In this document: positions 13,001 through 26,524 of the stretch, one piece after another
How the letters are laid out: every line of letters begins with the position of its first letter
Position numbering within the stretch: the stretch's first letter is position 1
Origin: Myxocyprinus asiaticus
Taxonomy: Eukaryota > Chordata > Actinopteri > Cypriniformes > Catostomidae
Direction of reading: 5' to 3'
NCBI RefSeq assembly: GCF_019703515.2
Contig: NC_059374.1
Location: 12,994,245 to 13,058,244, forward strand
Length of the DNA stretch: 64,000 nucleotides
Made by a program: the position numbers and the translations under genes
Notes under the pieces: generated by a model
Seen by the model: only the letters and a program-made list of their open reading frames with translations
Told to the model about the DNA's origin: nothing
Database searches by the model: none

Positions 13001-16000
13001 CTTCAAAATTCTTTAGAATAATGTCAAGACACTGCTGGTGTAAAATTGTAAAGGAATATTTTATATCTTAAATACTGTTGCCATGACAATGCATTAATTG
13101 TTATTATTCCCTCCTATATTTGGGTGTTTTTGAGGCACTTGGCATGCTTAAAATTTCATGAAATTTGCTTACACATCAGAGTCGTTGGCCATTAGAGCTG
13201 GGCAAAAGTTCATGCATGGGTGTGTGTGAGGGGGCTCTATAGCACCCCCTTTAAAATGGGCGTGAAAATTTTCACCTATAGTCACCAAAATTGGTACATA
13301 TGTAGTTCTCACCAAGCTGGACAACTTTCATAATTATAGTTATTGGCTCCGACCAACAGGAAGTTGGCCATTATGTTTTTTTTAAATTGCAGTCTCTGAA
13401 CTTTTAAATACTCCTCCTATGGGATTCATGAGACTGTCACCACATTTAGACAACATTATGCCAAGACATTGAAGATGCTAAATTGTGAACAGATTTTTGA
13501 TGTATCGAACGGTGTTGCCATGGTGAGGCATTAAATTAATGGTGAAAAATGGGAAACAGGAAGTGTCTCATCTTCTGTGTGCAATATGTGATTTAGATCA
13601 TAATTGAGATTTTGAGACTTTAATTTATTCTTGGGGGCTAATCACATGGATGTGACTATTTTGGGTCACAGTCATAGCGCCGCCACCTGGCAGCAGGAAG
13701 TGTGGCTCTTACAACAGACTTTAAAATAGTCTGTATATTTACCTAAATTGCTTCAAAATTGTGGAGAATAATGTCAAATGCCAAAAGAATGTGTCCACCT
13801 TGCATTGTTTTCTGAAAGCGACCGGGTGGAAATGGACCTATGGTGCTTGGGCCCATCATATTATTTATGATTGATTTCATATTTAAGTTACTGAAAAGAA
13901 CAGTTCACCTAAAAATGAAAATTCTGTCATTGTTTACTCACCCTCAACACCATGAAAGCATCTTAAAAGTAGTCCATACGGATTGTGTCTGTATTCTAAG
14001 TCTTCTAAAGCCATACAATAGCTTTGTGCGAGGAAATGAAATTCAAGTTGTTATTCACTTAAGAGCTTCCCTTCCATGCTTTCAAATCTCATTCTCACTC
14101 GCATTCAGTTCAAATGTGGTGCATCAAGACTCATTGCACCAGATTTAACATATTTGAATTGAATGAGATTTAAGAGCTAAGGTGGAGAGGATGTTTTTCA
14201 GCAAATAAAAAAAATTTCAGTCTGTACCTCACACCACTTATGTGAAAGATCCAAGTTCATGGGCAATGGAAGAGTCAGGAGACAGTAAACAGTTCACACA
14301 CTTCAGATCCAACAAATAAAACAAAGAAATGGCTCTTAGTGGCCAACTCAAATAGGGCTTTCAATATAAAAGTTTTGCTGCTGGTCCTTCAGAAACCACT
14401 GCTCTGAGCCACTCTCTCTCTCCATCTCTGACGCTCTGGCGAGCCTTATCAGGTCTCCCTCTGCCATCATTATAATGAGAGACAGGTGTTAGAGTAATTA
14501 CAGCCCAGGTGACGAGCCTTACTGCTCTCCCTCTCCCGCAGACAGACACATGACCACGCCCCCCATGCCACATACCCCCACTGCCGACTCAGGCCGGGGC
14601 AACATCTGGCCTGCCTACTCTTCCCCCCCCCCCCCCAGGTAGGTAGTAGCGGAGAGTAAGAATGGCCCACTTAATCGCAAGACACTCCTTCTCGGTGGTG
14701 TTGTACTTTGTCTCCCTGAAGGAGAGCTTGAGACTAATAAACAGCACCGGCCATTCCTCCCCTCCCACCTCCTGCGAGAGCACCACCCCCAGCCCCTTGT
14801 CAGATGCATCCATCTGTAAAATAAAGGGAAGAGAGAAGTCAGGTGCATGTAACAGCGGCCCCCCTCAAAGTGCAGACTTTACTTTAAGGAAAGCCTGTTG
14901 GCACGACTCTGTCCACTGGACCGGATCGGGAGCCCCCTTTTTAGTAAGGTCAGTCAGCGGGCTGGTGACATCAGAATAACTAGGCACAAACCTTCGGTAG
15001 TAGCCCGCCAGCCCCAAAAACTGCCTTACCTCTTTTTTGGTCTTGGGCTTTGGGCAGGCTGTGATCGCTGCAGTTTTATTAACCTGTGGATGCACCTGCC
15101 CATGACCCAACCCAGATACCGAACTTCCACCTGCCCAGTTGCACACTTCTTTGGGTTGGCCGTGAGTCCCACCTGTCGCAGTGCTCTCAGGACAGCCCTC
15201 AGATGTTGCATATGCCGCTGCCAGTCATTACTATAAATGATGATATCATCTAGATATGCGGCGGCATATTCCGTATGTGGTCTAAGGATTTTGTCCATGA
15301 GGCGCTGAAACATGGCCGGGGCCCTGAACAAACCAAATGGAAGCATCGTGAATTGGTGTAATCCGAACGGTGTGGAAAAAGCAGTTTTTTCTCGGGATAT
15401 TGGAGTTAAAGGGATCTGCCAATAACCCATAGTTAAGTCCAGCATCGAGTAAAATTGAGCCGCGCTCAACCGATTGAGTGATTTGTCAATTTGCTGCATT
15501 GGATAAGCGTCAAATTTGGATACCGTGTTCACATTCTGGTAGTGAACACAGAACCGGACTGAGCCGTGACTTTTCGGTACCAGAACTACTGGGCTGGCCC
15601 CATCGCTGTGCGACTCCTGTATTATACCCATTTCAAGCATTGCCTCTAATTCTTTCTGAATTATCTTTTTCTTGTGTTCAGGAAGACGATAGGGTCAGCT
15701 ACGAACCACCACCCCCGGGGTGGTCTTGATATGGTGCTCTTTAAGGTTTGTGTGACCGGGAAGGGGTGAAAAGTCATCCACGAATTCCGCTTGCAACCGG
15801 GCAATGTCCGTAAACTGCGACAGTGTTGAGAGGTGGTCTCTACAAGGGACCGGGTGAATGAATTTAGTTTGGGAGTCACCTCCGGCCGGAGCTCCGCCCT
15901 CTCCGGGACTGCCATCGCCAAGGCTATAGGCACCGCCTCCCTCCATGGTTTCAGGAGGTTGAGGTGGTAGATTTGACGTGCCCCTCCCATACCCATTCGC

Positions 16001-19000
16001 TTAACCTCATAATCGAGATCTCCAAGGGTGCCTCAAAGGTTCCTTACCACTTGGCGAGTAATTTAGAGCTTGAAGTGGGCAGCAATACAAGCACTTTACC
16101 TCTCTGTGCGAATTCTCATAGTCGGGTGCCCCTGTTGTACAGTCGGCATTGATGTTCTTGCGCTTGGAGCAAATTCTCTTGTGTTACTTGCCCCAAAGTG
16201 TGGAGTTTTGCTCTAAGGTCTAGAACGTATTGAATTAGATTTTTGCTATTCGAAGGTCCTTCCTCACAAGCTTCCCATATGACGTTGAGCACGGCACGCG
16301 CCGACGCCCATACAGTAGCTAAAATGGGGAAAAACCTGTGGAGGCTTGCGAGTTCGTGCCACTTATCCCAATTCTTAGTGTCTTTGTGAACAAATTTACG
16401 AATCATGTTTTTCAAGGTCTTATTAAATCGTTCGACCAACCCGTCAATTTGCGGGTTATAAATGCTGGTGCGAATCGATTTAATACCAAATAATTTGTAC
16501 AGTTTGTGTAGTGTACGTGACATGAATCTTGTGCCTTGATTAGTGAGGATTTCCTTTGGAATCCCCACTCGGGAGATAATTTTGAAGAGTGCCTCCACAA
16601 CACTACATGCTGAGATGTTGCGCAGGGGCACTGCTTCCGGATATTGAGTTGCATAATCCACCAGAACTAATACAAAGTGATGTATGGCCTGACGAGGTCC
16701 ATGCCAATTCTCTCGAAGGGAACCTCGATCAGTGGCAGAGGGCGCAATGGCGCTTTTGGGGTGGCCGGTGGATTCACCAACTGACATTCACGGCATGCCG
16801 CACACCATTTGCGTATGTCGCTGTGAATGCCCGGCCAAAAGAAACGGGCTATTATATGGTTCAAAGTCTTTTCGTGACCTAAGTGCCTAGACATTGGGTT
16901 ATAGTGAGCCACCTGGATGAGGGTTTCCCGACGGCTCTTTGGTACTAATAGCTGAGTTGAATTCTTTTTGATCTGAGTGTCCTGCATCACTCGATATAAC
17001 CGCTCCTTAATAATAGAAAAGTGTGGGTATGTGAGCACAACATTAGGCTGGAGCTGTTGACCATCAATTACTTTCACTTGGTCAAAGGCATGCTTGAGGG
17101 ACTTGTCACATGACTGCGCCAGAGGGAAATCCCCCTCAGGGAAGCCCCTGAGTACGGGAACTCCCTCGTCTGCATCATCATGATGCAGAGCAGACATCGA
17201 CGGCTCTGGCACCGCCTCTCCAGCCATAGCGTCGCACGTCACACACCGTGACACCACTTTGCAGGACCCATCCACACACACACATTACCCTCAATAAATT
17301 TTTTAAGCCAGGCCAATTGGTTCCCAGAATTAGTGGATGGGTGAGGCTGAAATTAACTGTGGCCTCGACTCTATGCCTTTTCCACCTAAATCGTATCTCA
17401 GTGGTAACCACTGGATACTTGTGAATGTCACTATGCACACACCTCACCCTCACTCATTTATTCTTATCCAGTGCCCCATCTTGCACCAAGCGTTGGTGGA
17501 TAGAGGTTTGGGAACAACCCAAATCCACCAAAGCTTGATGTGTATCCCCTTTTACCTTTACCGGAATCCGACACGCCCCTGCCCGATCATGGGTGGCCTG
17601 CAGAGCGTCAGGGATCTGGATCAGTGTCCCCACCTCCATCACCAGACATTGATCCTGGCAGTGCCTGGCTTCCCCACAGCTCCGATAGACCGGCCCAGGC
17701 TTTCCTACCACATTCTTGGGGGCGGTCTCGCCAACCTGGGGAGGAGAGTGGAGGGAGAGAGGGGGAGTAGGAGGGATGGACAAGGGGAGGGGTTTGGACG
17801 GGGCTCCTCCCCTCTTCCGGGGAGCCAGAACAGGGCAGAACTGGGAGGGATGGGGGGGGGAAGAATGAGACACGGGGTGGAGAGAGAGAAGAGGGAGAAG
17901 AAAAAATCACTGCATCGCTGCCTCCTGGAAACGCCGCCATGTAGTCATCTGCCAGCTGGACGGCCTCCTCCAGCGACGCATGGCAGTGGCACTGGACCCA
18001 CTAGGACATTCCTCGAGGAAGCTGGGAGATGAACTGCTCCAGTACCACCGATGACATCCACGGCACCGTGGGTTCCCTCTGCCAGCAACCATTTCCGGCC
18101 CGCATCCCGGAGCTGTTGGGCAAAAGCGAACGGGCGGCCATGCCTCCCGAAGCTCAGGGACCTGAAGAGCTGACGACTCTATTCAGGGTGATGGCCGACC
18201 CGTTGCTGGACGGCTTTCCTCAGATGTTTATAGTTAAGGAGTCTGATTTTGGGAAGTTGTTGTGCCACTAGCTGTGCCTCCCCGGAGAGTAGGGGCAATA
18301 AGCGGGCCGCCCACTGGTCAGGAGGCCACTTCCATACCTCGGCCGTTTTCTCAAATAAATCTAGGAAGGCCTCTGGGTCGTCATTTGGCCCCATCCTCAT
18401 CAGAGACATGGGTGGGGTGGGCTCCGGGGGGGGGTTGCAGCACCAGCCCCCTCTCTAGCGTTTAGGCTCCGGAACACCTGCCGGTCCTCAGCTTGTGCCT
18501 GGAGCAGGACTTGCAAACACTGTTCCTGCTCCAGGCATAACTCCATCAGGGCTTGATATTGGTTTTCCTGGATGCTGGCGAGGGACTTGACAACTTTGCC
18601 CAGCGGTGAAGACTCCATAGCGGCGTAATCCTCCAAAGCCGGGTTTTCGGCACCACTGTGAAAGATCCAAGTTCGTGGGCAATGGAGGAGTCAGGAGACA
18701 GCAAACAGTTGAGTATTTATTCACACACTTCAGATCCAACAAATAAAACAAAGAAACAGCTCTTAGTGGCCAACTCAAATAGGGCTCTATATATAAACAG
18801 TCTCTGTTTTGCTGCTGTTCTTCAGACACCACTGCTCTGAGCTACTCTCTCTCTCCGTCTCTGATGCTCTGGCGAGCCTTATCAGGTCTCCCTCCACCAT
18901 CACTATAATGAGAGACAGGTGTTAGAGTAATTACAGCCCAGGTGATGAGCCTTACTGCTCTCCCTCTCCCGCAGACAGACACATGACCACGCCCCCCATG

Positions 19001-22000
19001 CTACACCTTAGTATTGAATTCAACACATAACTTGTCCTGCACTGTTTGTGGAAATCATGAATGATACCTCAAAATTGTGCAGTTTGTTGAGGCTACTTTT
19101 CTAAGCTCTTTTTATTTTTAAGATTTTTGCATGGAAGATGATTAAATAGGCAAAAAAATTTCACTGACATACATTTAAAGGGATATTTCACCCAAAAGTG
19201 TTAATTCTCTAATCATTTACTCAACCTCATGCCATCTTGTATGACTTCCATTCTTCAGCAGAAACACAAATGAAGATAATTTGAAAGATTTGTTCAGTGG
19301 GGTCCAAAACTTTCAAGATCCAAAAAGGACATAAAGGCAGCATTAAAGTAATCCATATGACTTGAGTGGTTTAATCCATGACCTCTGAAGCGATACACTG
19401 CCTTTGGGTGGAAAACAGACCAAAACAGTCCTTATTCACTGTAAATCTTGACCTATGGCCCGATGGGAACACAGTCCATGCTTCAAGACAGTGATTCTTT
19501 GATGCCGCACATGGTTGCAAGGCCCTCAAATCCCGGTATCATTATACATCAATAAGGCATTTTCTAGTGTTTATCATCAACCTTTTGGCGATCGCGGTAC
19601 ATTTTAAAAGTATCGTAGAAATCTCAACCCACGACTCTTTCATTTTAACTCGCCTTTGCATTTTCAAAATACCCCAACTGGGCATAAAAACTGCGAACTT
19701 GGCAACACTGTGTCTGTTTTGGGTCTGTTCCTCACCCAAAGCGGTCGTATTTCTTCAGAAGACATGGATTAAACCACTCGAGTAGTATGGATTACTTTTA
19801 TGCTGTATTTATGTCCTTTTATGGAGCTTAAAAGTTTTGGAATTAATTTACTTACATTGTATGGACAAAAACACCTCATATCTCCAATCAAAATATGTTT
19901 GTTTGTGTTGCGCAGAAGAAAGAAAATACGAGTTTGAGATGGCATAAGGGTGATTAAATGATGAGAGAATTATTATTTTTGGGTGAACTATCCCTTTAAG
20001 GAGGGACTTGAACCATATCTAGACCAAAATATCTACCACAGACACCTGAGCATTGTGGCTGCCAGTTTTGCACAAGCTAGTTCATGTAAATATCTAGTTT
20101 ATCTCTCTCGTTTTGGATTTACAATCCATGATCTTTTCAATTCAACACAGCAGTTGTCAGGTGAAGAAGTTTCTAACAAACTCAGTGACTCTTATGAACA
20201 TTTGCAGGCACTTTTAGTAAGGTGTTATATTACAGAAAACAGGCGAGAAAGAGAAAGCATAGAAAGTATGCGCGTGTATGTGTGGGTCTTGGCACAGCAG
20301 TGCAGTCTGGGCATTTCCACGCCTGTCCTCATCACACACCCCCGTAAAAGGCTGGCGTGTGACTAAGCGTCTCTGGACACCTGCTGTCCACCAGCTCAGG
20401 GCACAGCTGTCTCTCCTACTGCATCAATGTCTTCACTGTCCACTCATGCTGTTATTTATGGCCTGTCTCAGCTTTATATTGCTCCTGTTGCCCACATGAG
20501 TCATGATTGATGAAGCTGGCCCTCAAAAGCCAACATTATGTCTCATTTCAGTGGCATCATTTTAAAAACATTACGGCCCTCAAAGGTTTGTATGCAAGAA
20601 CTTCCACTAGACGTGCCATGTGAAGTTCCTGTTTCCAGACTTAATTAATCTTTGTCCTTTGTTGTTTATTAAAAGAAAAAGCCATTCAAGCATTTCAGTG
20701 ATTTTACCAGAGTTAAAGGATTAGTTCACCCAAAAAGCAAACTTCTCTCATAATATTCTCACTCTCATGACACAAACTTTCTATACAATGAAAGCATACA
20801 GTAACCAGGGGCTGTTATGCTCATAAAAGGATAAAAAAGTACCATAAGTCTTCTGAAACCATATGATAGCTTTGTGTAAGGAACAGACAAAAATTGAAGT
20901 CGTTATTCATTGATAATCTTGCCATCCATCAGAGCTGGAGGAAACTCATTTACATTTCTGCATTCAATTTTGGAGAATTGATTTGGCTATTATACAAGAG
21001 AACCAATGCTGTTTGGTGTCATTTATGTCAAATATGGCGTGATGCATCTTCAGAAGTTTAAAGATTCATGTGGAGTCACAGGTGTGTGTATATCTGCTAT
21101 TTTACAATCACTTCAAACATGGTCCATCCAATTGCATTAGTGCCCGCCCACTTTTTCAGCTGCCTTGGTTCTAGAAGTATTTTTCCCGTCCATAGGAGGT
21201 GAAACTTTTTCTGTCTCAAGTGGTCCTGTTCCACCCCTTCCTTTTCATGGTTGTTTATGTGTTAAATTCACAGCTCTTGTTTGCAGCCGTTTGGGGAAGT
21301 GGCTGTTGTATCCTTAACTGATGTTTTGCTGTGTTCTCTCTCTCAGGGGCCTCTGGCCAACCTCCCCGGCATGGACAGCACATCCTTAAAAACAGCCATG
21401 GTGAGGCATGTTTCTTTTTTTATATAACCACTGCTTCTTTTATTTGTTGTTTTGTTTGTCTACTGATTTGTTATTTGTGTCTGTTTTACTCATAGGTCCA
21501 GTTTGACCGTTATTTGGCCTCTCCTGATACGCTTGTAATGCCGCAGCTCAACTTCCTGCTCAGTGCTGCTATCAAGTATGTGTCATCTCACATTTCATCT
21601 TTAATACAGATTTAAAAAATTTAAAATTAAATTAATTTATGAATGAATGAAGCATTTCAGTACACTAGTGGTGTCCGCTGCACACTTTATCTTAAAGAGT
21701 TCATCCTCATGTGATTCTAAACCTGTATGACTTATTTTCTTCTGTGGAACATAATTCATTTTTTTATGAATTATATGAATTTTACACAATATTTTCAGTA
21801 GTGAGCACAGTAATAACCCAATAATCATCCAATGTAGAAAATGGCCCCTTTTAAATGTTTCACTTCTAACATTTACATTTCTGCAGTGTGCATCACATTT
21901 ATTAGAACCAAGATGTAGAATTTGACAATCAAACTCATATGGTTAAGAGTATTTGAACAGTGTTTAATTGTATTTAATTTTTTTGTGTTGTGTTATTTTG

Positions 22001-25000
22001 TGTTGTGTTGTGTTGTGTTTTTGTTTTATTTGTTTGTTTTTTTGTGTTGTTTTGTTTTGTTTTGCACTATATGAATTGTATACAATATTTACAGTAGTGA
22101 GTACAGTAATCATCCAATAATCACACAGTGTAGAAAATGGCCCCTTTTAAATGTTTCACTTCTAAGATTTACATTTCCGCAGTGTGCATCACAATTTCAC
22201 ATTTATTAGAACCGAGATGTAGAATTTGTCAATCAAACTCATATGGTTAAGAGTATTTGAACAATAATGAAAGTTTTTTTTGTTTTGTTTTGTTTAGATT
22301 TTTTTGTATTTTGATTTGTTTTTTGTTCACCACTATATTTTTTTTCACCATTCTTTCAGTGATATTTTATTTTTATTTTTTTCTAGTTTAGTCACCATTC
22401 TTTTCGCTTAGACCTAAACAACTGATTGGTTTTAGACCATAAAATTTATTCAAGCGTCATCGCATTAACAAAGCGAGGAGCATGAGAGGTTTCTCATGGA
22501 TTTGTCACGTTTCCTTCTTCCTTGCAGTAAGAGCATGCTTTTAGCATCAGCGCATCAATGCGATGTTGCTATTTGAGCGGTAGAGAGGCACGCAACACTG
22601 AGTCACATTGTTACTGGGAAGTGTATCAGGCTTGAGGAGCACTCACTGTCCCTCAGGTTAATGTTCTCTATTAATGGAGATGGACTCGTGCACAGGCTTG
22701 GCACAACTAATTAGCTCCTGGTCCATTTCTCTCTTTCTCTTTCTTTCTCTCTCTCTCTCTCTCTCTCTCTCCCTCTCTCTCTCTCCCTTGATCTCCCACA
22801 CATAAACATGCCATACGTGACTTAAATCTGTGTGAGGTACAAAAAATGTCTAAATAGAGATGGATCAGCACACACAAACACACACACATACGCATGGTTT
22901 TTGTTCAGTACACTTCATCTCATACATTTAACTTTAAAGCAATAGTTAACCTAAATATGAAAATTCTGTCATTGTTTACTCACCCTCACGTTGTTTCAAA
23001 CCTGTATGACTGTTTTTCTTCAGTGGAACACAAAAGGAGATATTACACACAATGACAGCCTTAGTCATCATCCACTTTTATTTCATCTTTTACCTATGCA
23101 ATGAAAGTGAATGATAACGGAAACTGTCAGTTCCTAACATTGTGCCTAACATCTTCTTTTGTTTTCCATGGAAGAAAAAAGTCATATGGGCAACATGAGG
23201 GTGATTAAATGATGACATTTTTGGTTGAGCAAAGCATTTAAAGCAAAGCCTCACTGTTACATAAGGTATATTTATGCACAATATAGATTTTTACATGCCT
23301 TTAAATTGACCCTACCTTTAAACCTTTTGATGCATCATGATGGCACCGCGGATGGCTGCCTCGGTGTGGAGCACTCCTATTCTTTTGTTGTTTTGTTTGT
23401 TTGTCCTGTGTTTGGTAATCTTTTTCCAGTCAGTTTTACCAGGGACGAACTGCTGAACATTCGGCAGCACATACCAGACAGTCTTTTCCCAGTTTTTGAA
23501 TATTTGGAAGCTTTGCTGGACATTTTAGTCAGAGGTGCAGCTCTGCTGTTCAAGAGATGCAGGCAAGGGAGACGAGCCAGCACGCTGGTCAAGCTCCGTC
23601 GGTGCGGCTTTCGAACAGCACTGCCGAGCATTCATCTAGCAAATCTCCTCTCTCTTTCTAACAAAACGGACAAACTGCATCTCCTCACCCGTACAAACAA
23701 GGACTTTTCAAACTCTGCTGCCTTGTGCTTCACAGAAACCTGGCTGAGTGAAGCCATTCCGGAAAGCGTATTACATCTGCCGGGCTTTCAGCTGTTCAGA
23801 GCGGATCGCACCGCGGAGTTAACGAGGAAAACGAGAGGTGGTGGAACATGCTTTTACATCAATGAAAGTTGGTGTACAGATGTAACAACATTAAAGAAGA
23901 TGTGCTGTCCTAATTTGGAAGCGCTCTTTATTAACTGTAAGCCATTCTACTTGCCACGGGAGTTTTTCTAGTTTATTCTGGTGAGTGTTTACATCGTGCC
24001 AAACACGTACGTGAGTGCCGCGCTGCAACAGCTGGCTGATCAAATCACAGACACGGAACAACAATACCCAGACTCAGTTATTATTATTCTTGGGAATTTT
24101 AACAAAGCAAATGTCACACGTGAACTGCCCAAATAGAGACAGAAATACATTGGATCATTGCTACACAACAATAAAGGATGCATATTGCTTTGTCCCTAGA
24201 GCAGGTTTGGGACTCTCTGATCACTGTCTGGTTCATCTTCTTCCAACCTACAGACAGAAACTAAAATCTGCTAAGCCTGTAGTTAGGACTGAAAAGATAT
24301 TGACCAGTGAAGCAGAACTGGAACTACAAGCCTGCTTTGATTGCGCTGATTGGAGTGTTTTTGAGGCTGCAGCCACAGACCTGGACGAGCTCACAGATAA
24401 TGTTACATCATATATTATTTTCTGTGAGGATATATTCATTCCTACTAGGACTTATTTAACGTTCAACAACTACAAACCATGGTTTACAGCAGAACTCAGG
24501 CTGCTTCGTCAGGCCAAAAAGGATGCTTACAGAGGTAGGGATAAAATCTTGTACAATCAGGCCAGGAAGACACTGAATAAGGAAATCAGAGTGGCTAAAA
24601 TTAGATACTCTGAGAAGCTGAAAAACAAGTTTTCAGCTAATGACCCTGCATCAGTGTGGAGTGGCATGAAACAACTTATGAATTACAGGACTCCTACCCC
24701 CAACCCTGTGGTGGACCAACAACTGGCTGACGACCTGAATGTGTTCTACTGTAGATTTGAAAGGCCCAATTTCACTCCCCACACCCACCCAGACCTTCAC
24801 TTCACACAAACACCAACACCTCCTGCAACCCACTCCTCCCCTCTCCTGCTACTCAACCTGCACTTAAGATCTGTGAAGAGGAGGTGAGCCATGTCTTTCG
24901 GAAACAAAAGACTAGGAAAGCTTCAAGCCCAGATGGCGTTTCACCGTGTGTCTTAGATCATGTGCTAACCAGCTGGCCCCCATCTTCACACAGATCTTCA

Positions 25001-26405
25001 ATAGATCACTGGAGCAGTGTGAAGTCCCATGCTGATTCAAATGTTCCACTATCATCCCCATCCCAAAGAAACCAAAAATCACAGGACTTAATGACTGCAG
25101 ACCTGTCGCCCTGACGTCTGTGATCATGAAATCATTTGAGAGACTGGTGTTGGCCCACCTGAAGAACATCACTGGACCCTTTCTAGATCCCCTTCAATTT
25201 GCTTATCGAGCATGTCTGTGGAGGATGCAGTCAACATGGGATTGCATCATATCCTGCAACATGTGGACAGACCAGGGACATATGCAAGGATCCTTTTGTG
25301 GACTTCAGGTCGGCTTTCAACACCATCATCCCAGCTATACTCCAGACTAAACTACACCAGCTCTCTGTTCCCACGTCTATCTGTCAGTGGATTACCAGCT
25401 TTCTGATGGACAGGCAGCAGCTTGTGAGACTGGGGAAATTCACTTCCACCACCTGTACAATCAGCACTGGTTCCCCCCAGGGATGTGTGCTCTCCCCACT
25501 TCTCTTCTCCCTCTACACCAATGACTGCAATGCCAAGGACCCCTCTGTCAACTCCTGAAGTTTGCAGATGACACCACTGTCATCGGCCTCATCCGAGATG
25601 ACGATGAGGCTGCATACAGAAGGGAGGTTAACAGCTGGCTGTCTGGTGCAGTCAAAGCAACCTGGAGCTGAACACGCTCAAAACGGTGGAGATGATTGTG
25701 GACTTTAAGAGAAACACCCCAACACTGTCCCCCCTCACCATTCTAAACAGCACTGTGGCAGCAGTGGAGTCATTCAGGTTCCTGGGCACTACCATCTCAC
25801 AGGACCTGAAGTGGGAGACACACATTGACTCCATTGTGAAAAAGGCCCAGCAGATGTTGTACTTCCTTCACCAGTTGAGGAAGTTCAACCTGCCACAGGC
25901 GCTGCTGATCCAGTTTTACTCAACAGTCATTGAGTCTGTCTTCTGCACTTCAGTAACTGTCTGGTTTGGTTCAGCTACGAAATCAGATATCAGAAGACTA
26001 CAAAGGACAGTTCGGACTGCTGAGAGGATTATTGGTTGCCCTCTGCCCTCCCTTCAAGAACTATACACTTCCAGAGTGAGGAAAAAGGCTGGAAAAATCA
26101 CTCTGGACCCCACTCACCCTGCCCACTAATTTTTTTAACTGTCTGGCTGACTCTTCAGAGCTCTGAGCACCAGATGGGCACAGGAACAGTTTTTTCCCTC
26201 AGGCTATCCATCTCATGAACAGTTAAAACTGCCCCATTGAGCAGTGATTATGTGCAATTCAAAGTCTAGTCTTTTTATATTTATCCAACACATCCAACTT
26301 CTTCTGCCATTACATTCCCTTGCACTGTATATAACAGATTTGTATTTAGTTTTTCACTACGTTTGTGTATGTGTGAATGTATGTATGTTTGTGTCTATGT
26401 GTGTA

Positions 26406-26436
<31 letters not shown>

Positions 26437-26471
26437 ATGTATGTATATGTGTATATACTGTCTTATTGTGT

Positions 26472-26524
<53 letters not shown>

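Larger units (their letters stand above)
14241..19005 (-). mobile_element. Ty3/Gypsy LTR retrotransposon with integrase before RT (Gmr1-like)
   Basis: A 4765-bp element on the - strand has two similar LTRs (14241-14572 and 18657-19005) that read TGT...ACA. Flanks are ACTTA at 14236-14240 and CCTTA at 19006-19010, a 5-bp target duplication with one mismatch. Reading 5' to 3' on the - strand the order is LTR, primer site, gag with SCAN-like part, zinc knuckle, protease, integrase, reverse transcriptase, RNase H, polypurine tract, LTR. Ordinary Ty3/Gypsy elements put integrase last. The reversed order is the hallmark of the Gmr1-like group known from fish and other deuterostomes. No envelope frame is seen. 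All genes are broken by frameshifts, stops or changed key residues, so this copy is not autonomous. Confidence 0.93.

Noticed and set aside
14241..19005. Endogenous retrovirus
   Set aside because: No envelope frame, and the pol order and gag type fit a Gmr1-like Ty3/Gypsy retrotransposon.
19983..20366. 127-residue frame after the MITE
   Set aside because: It begins inside the MITE terminus and shows no domain; the sequence is in a cog6 intron.
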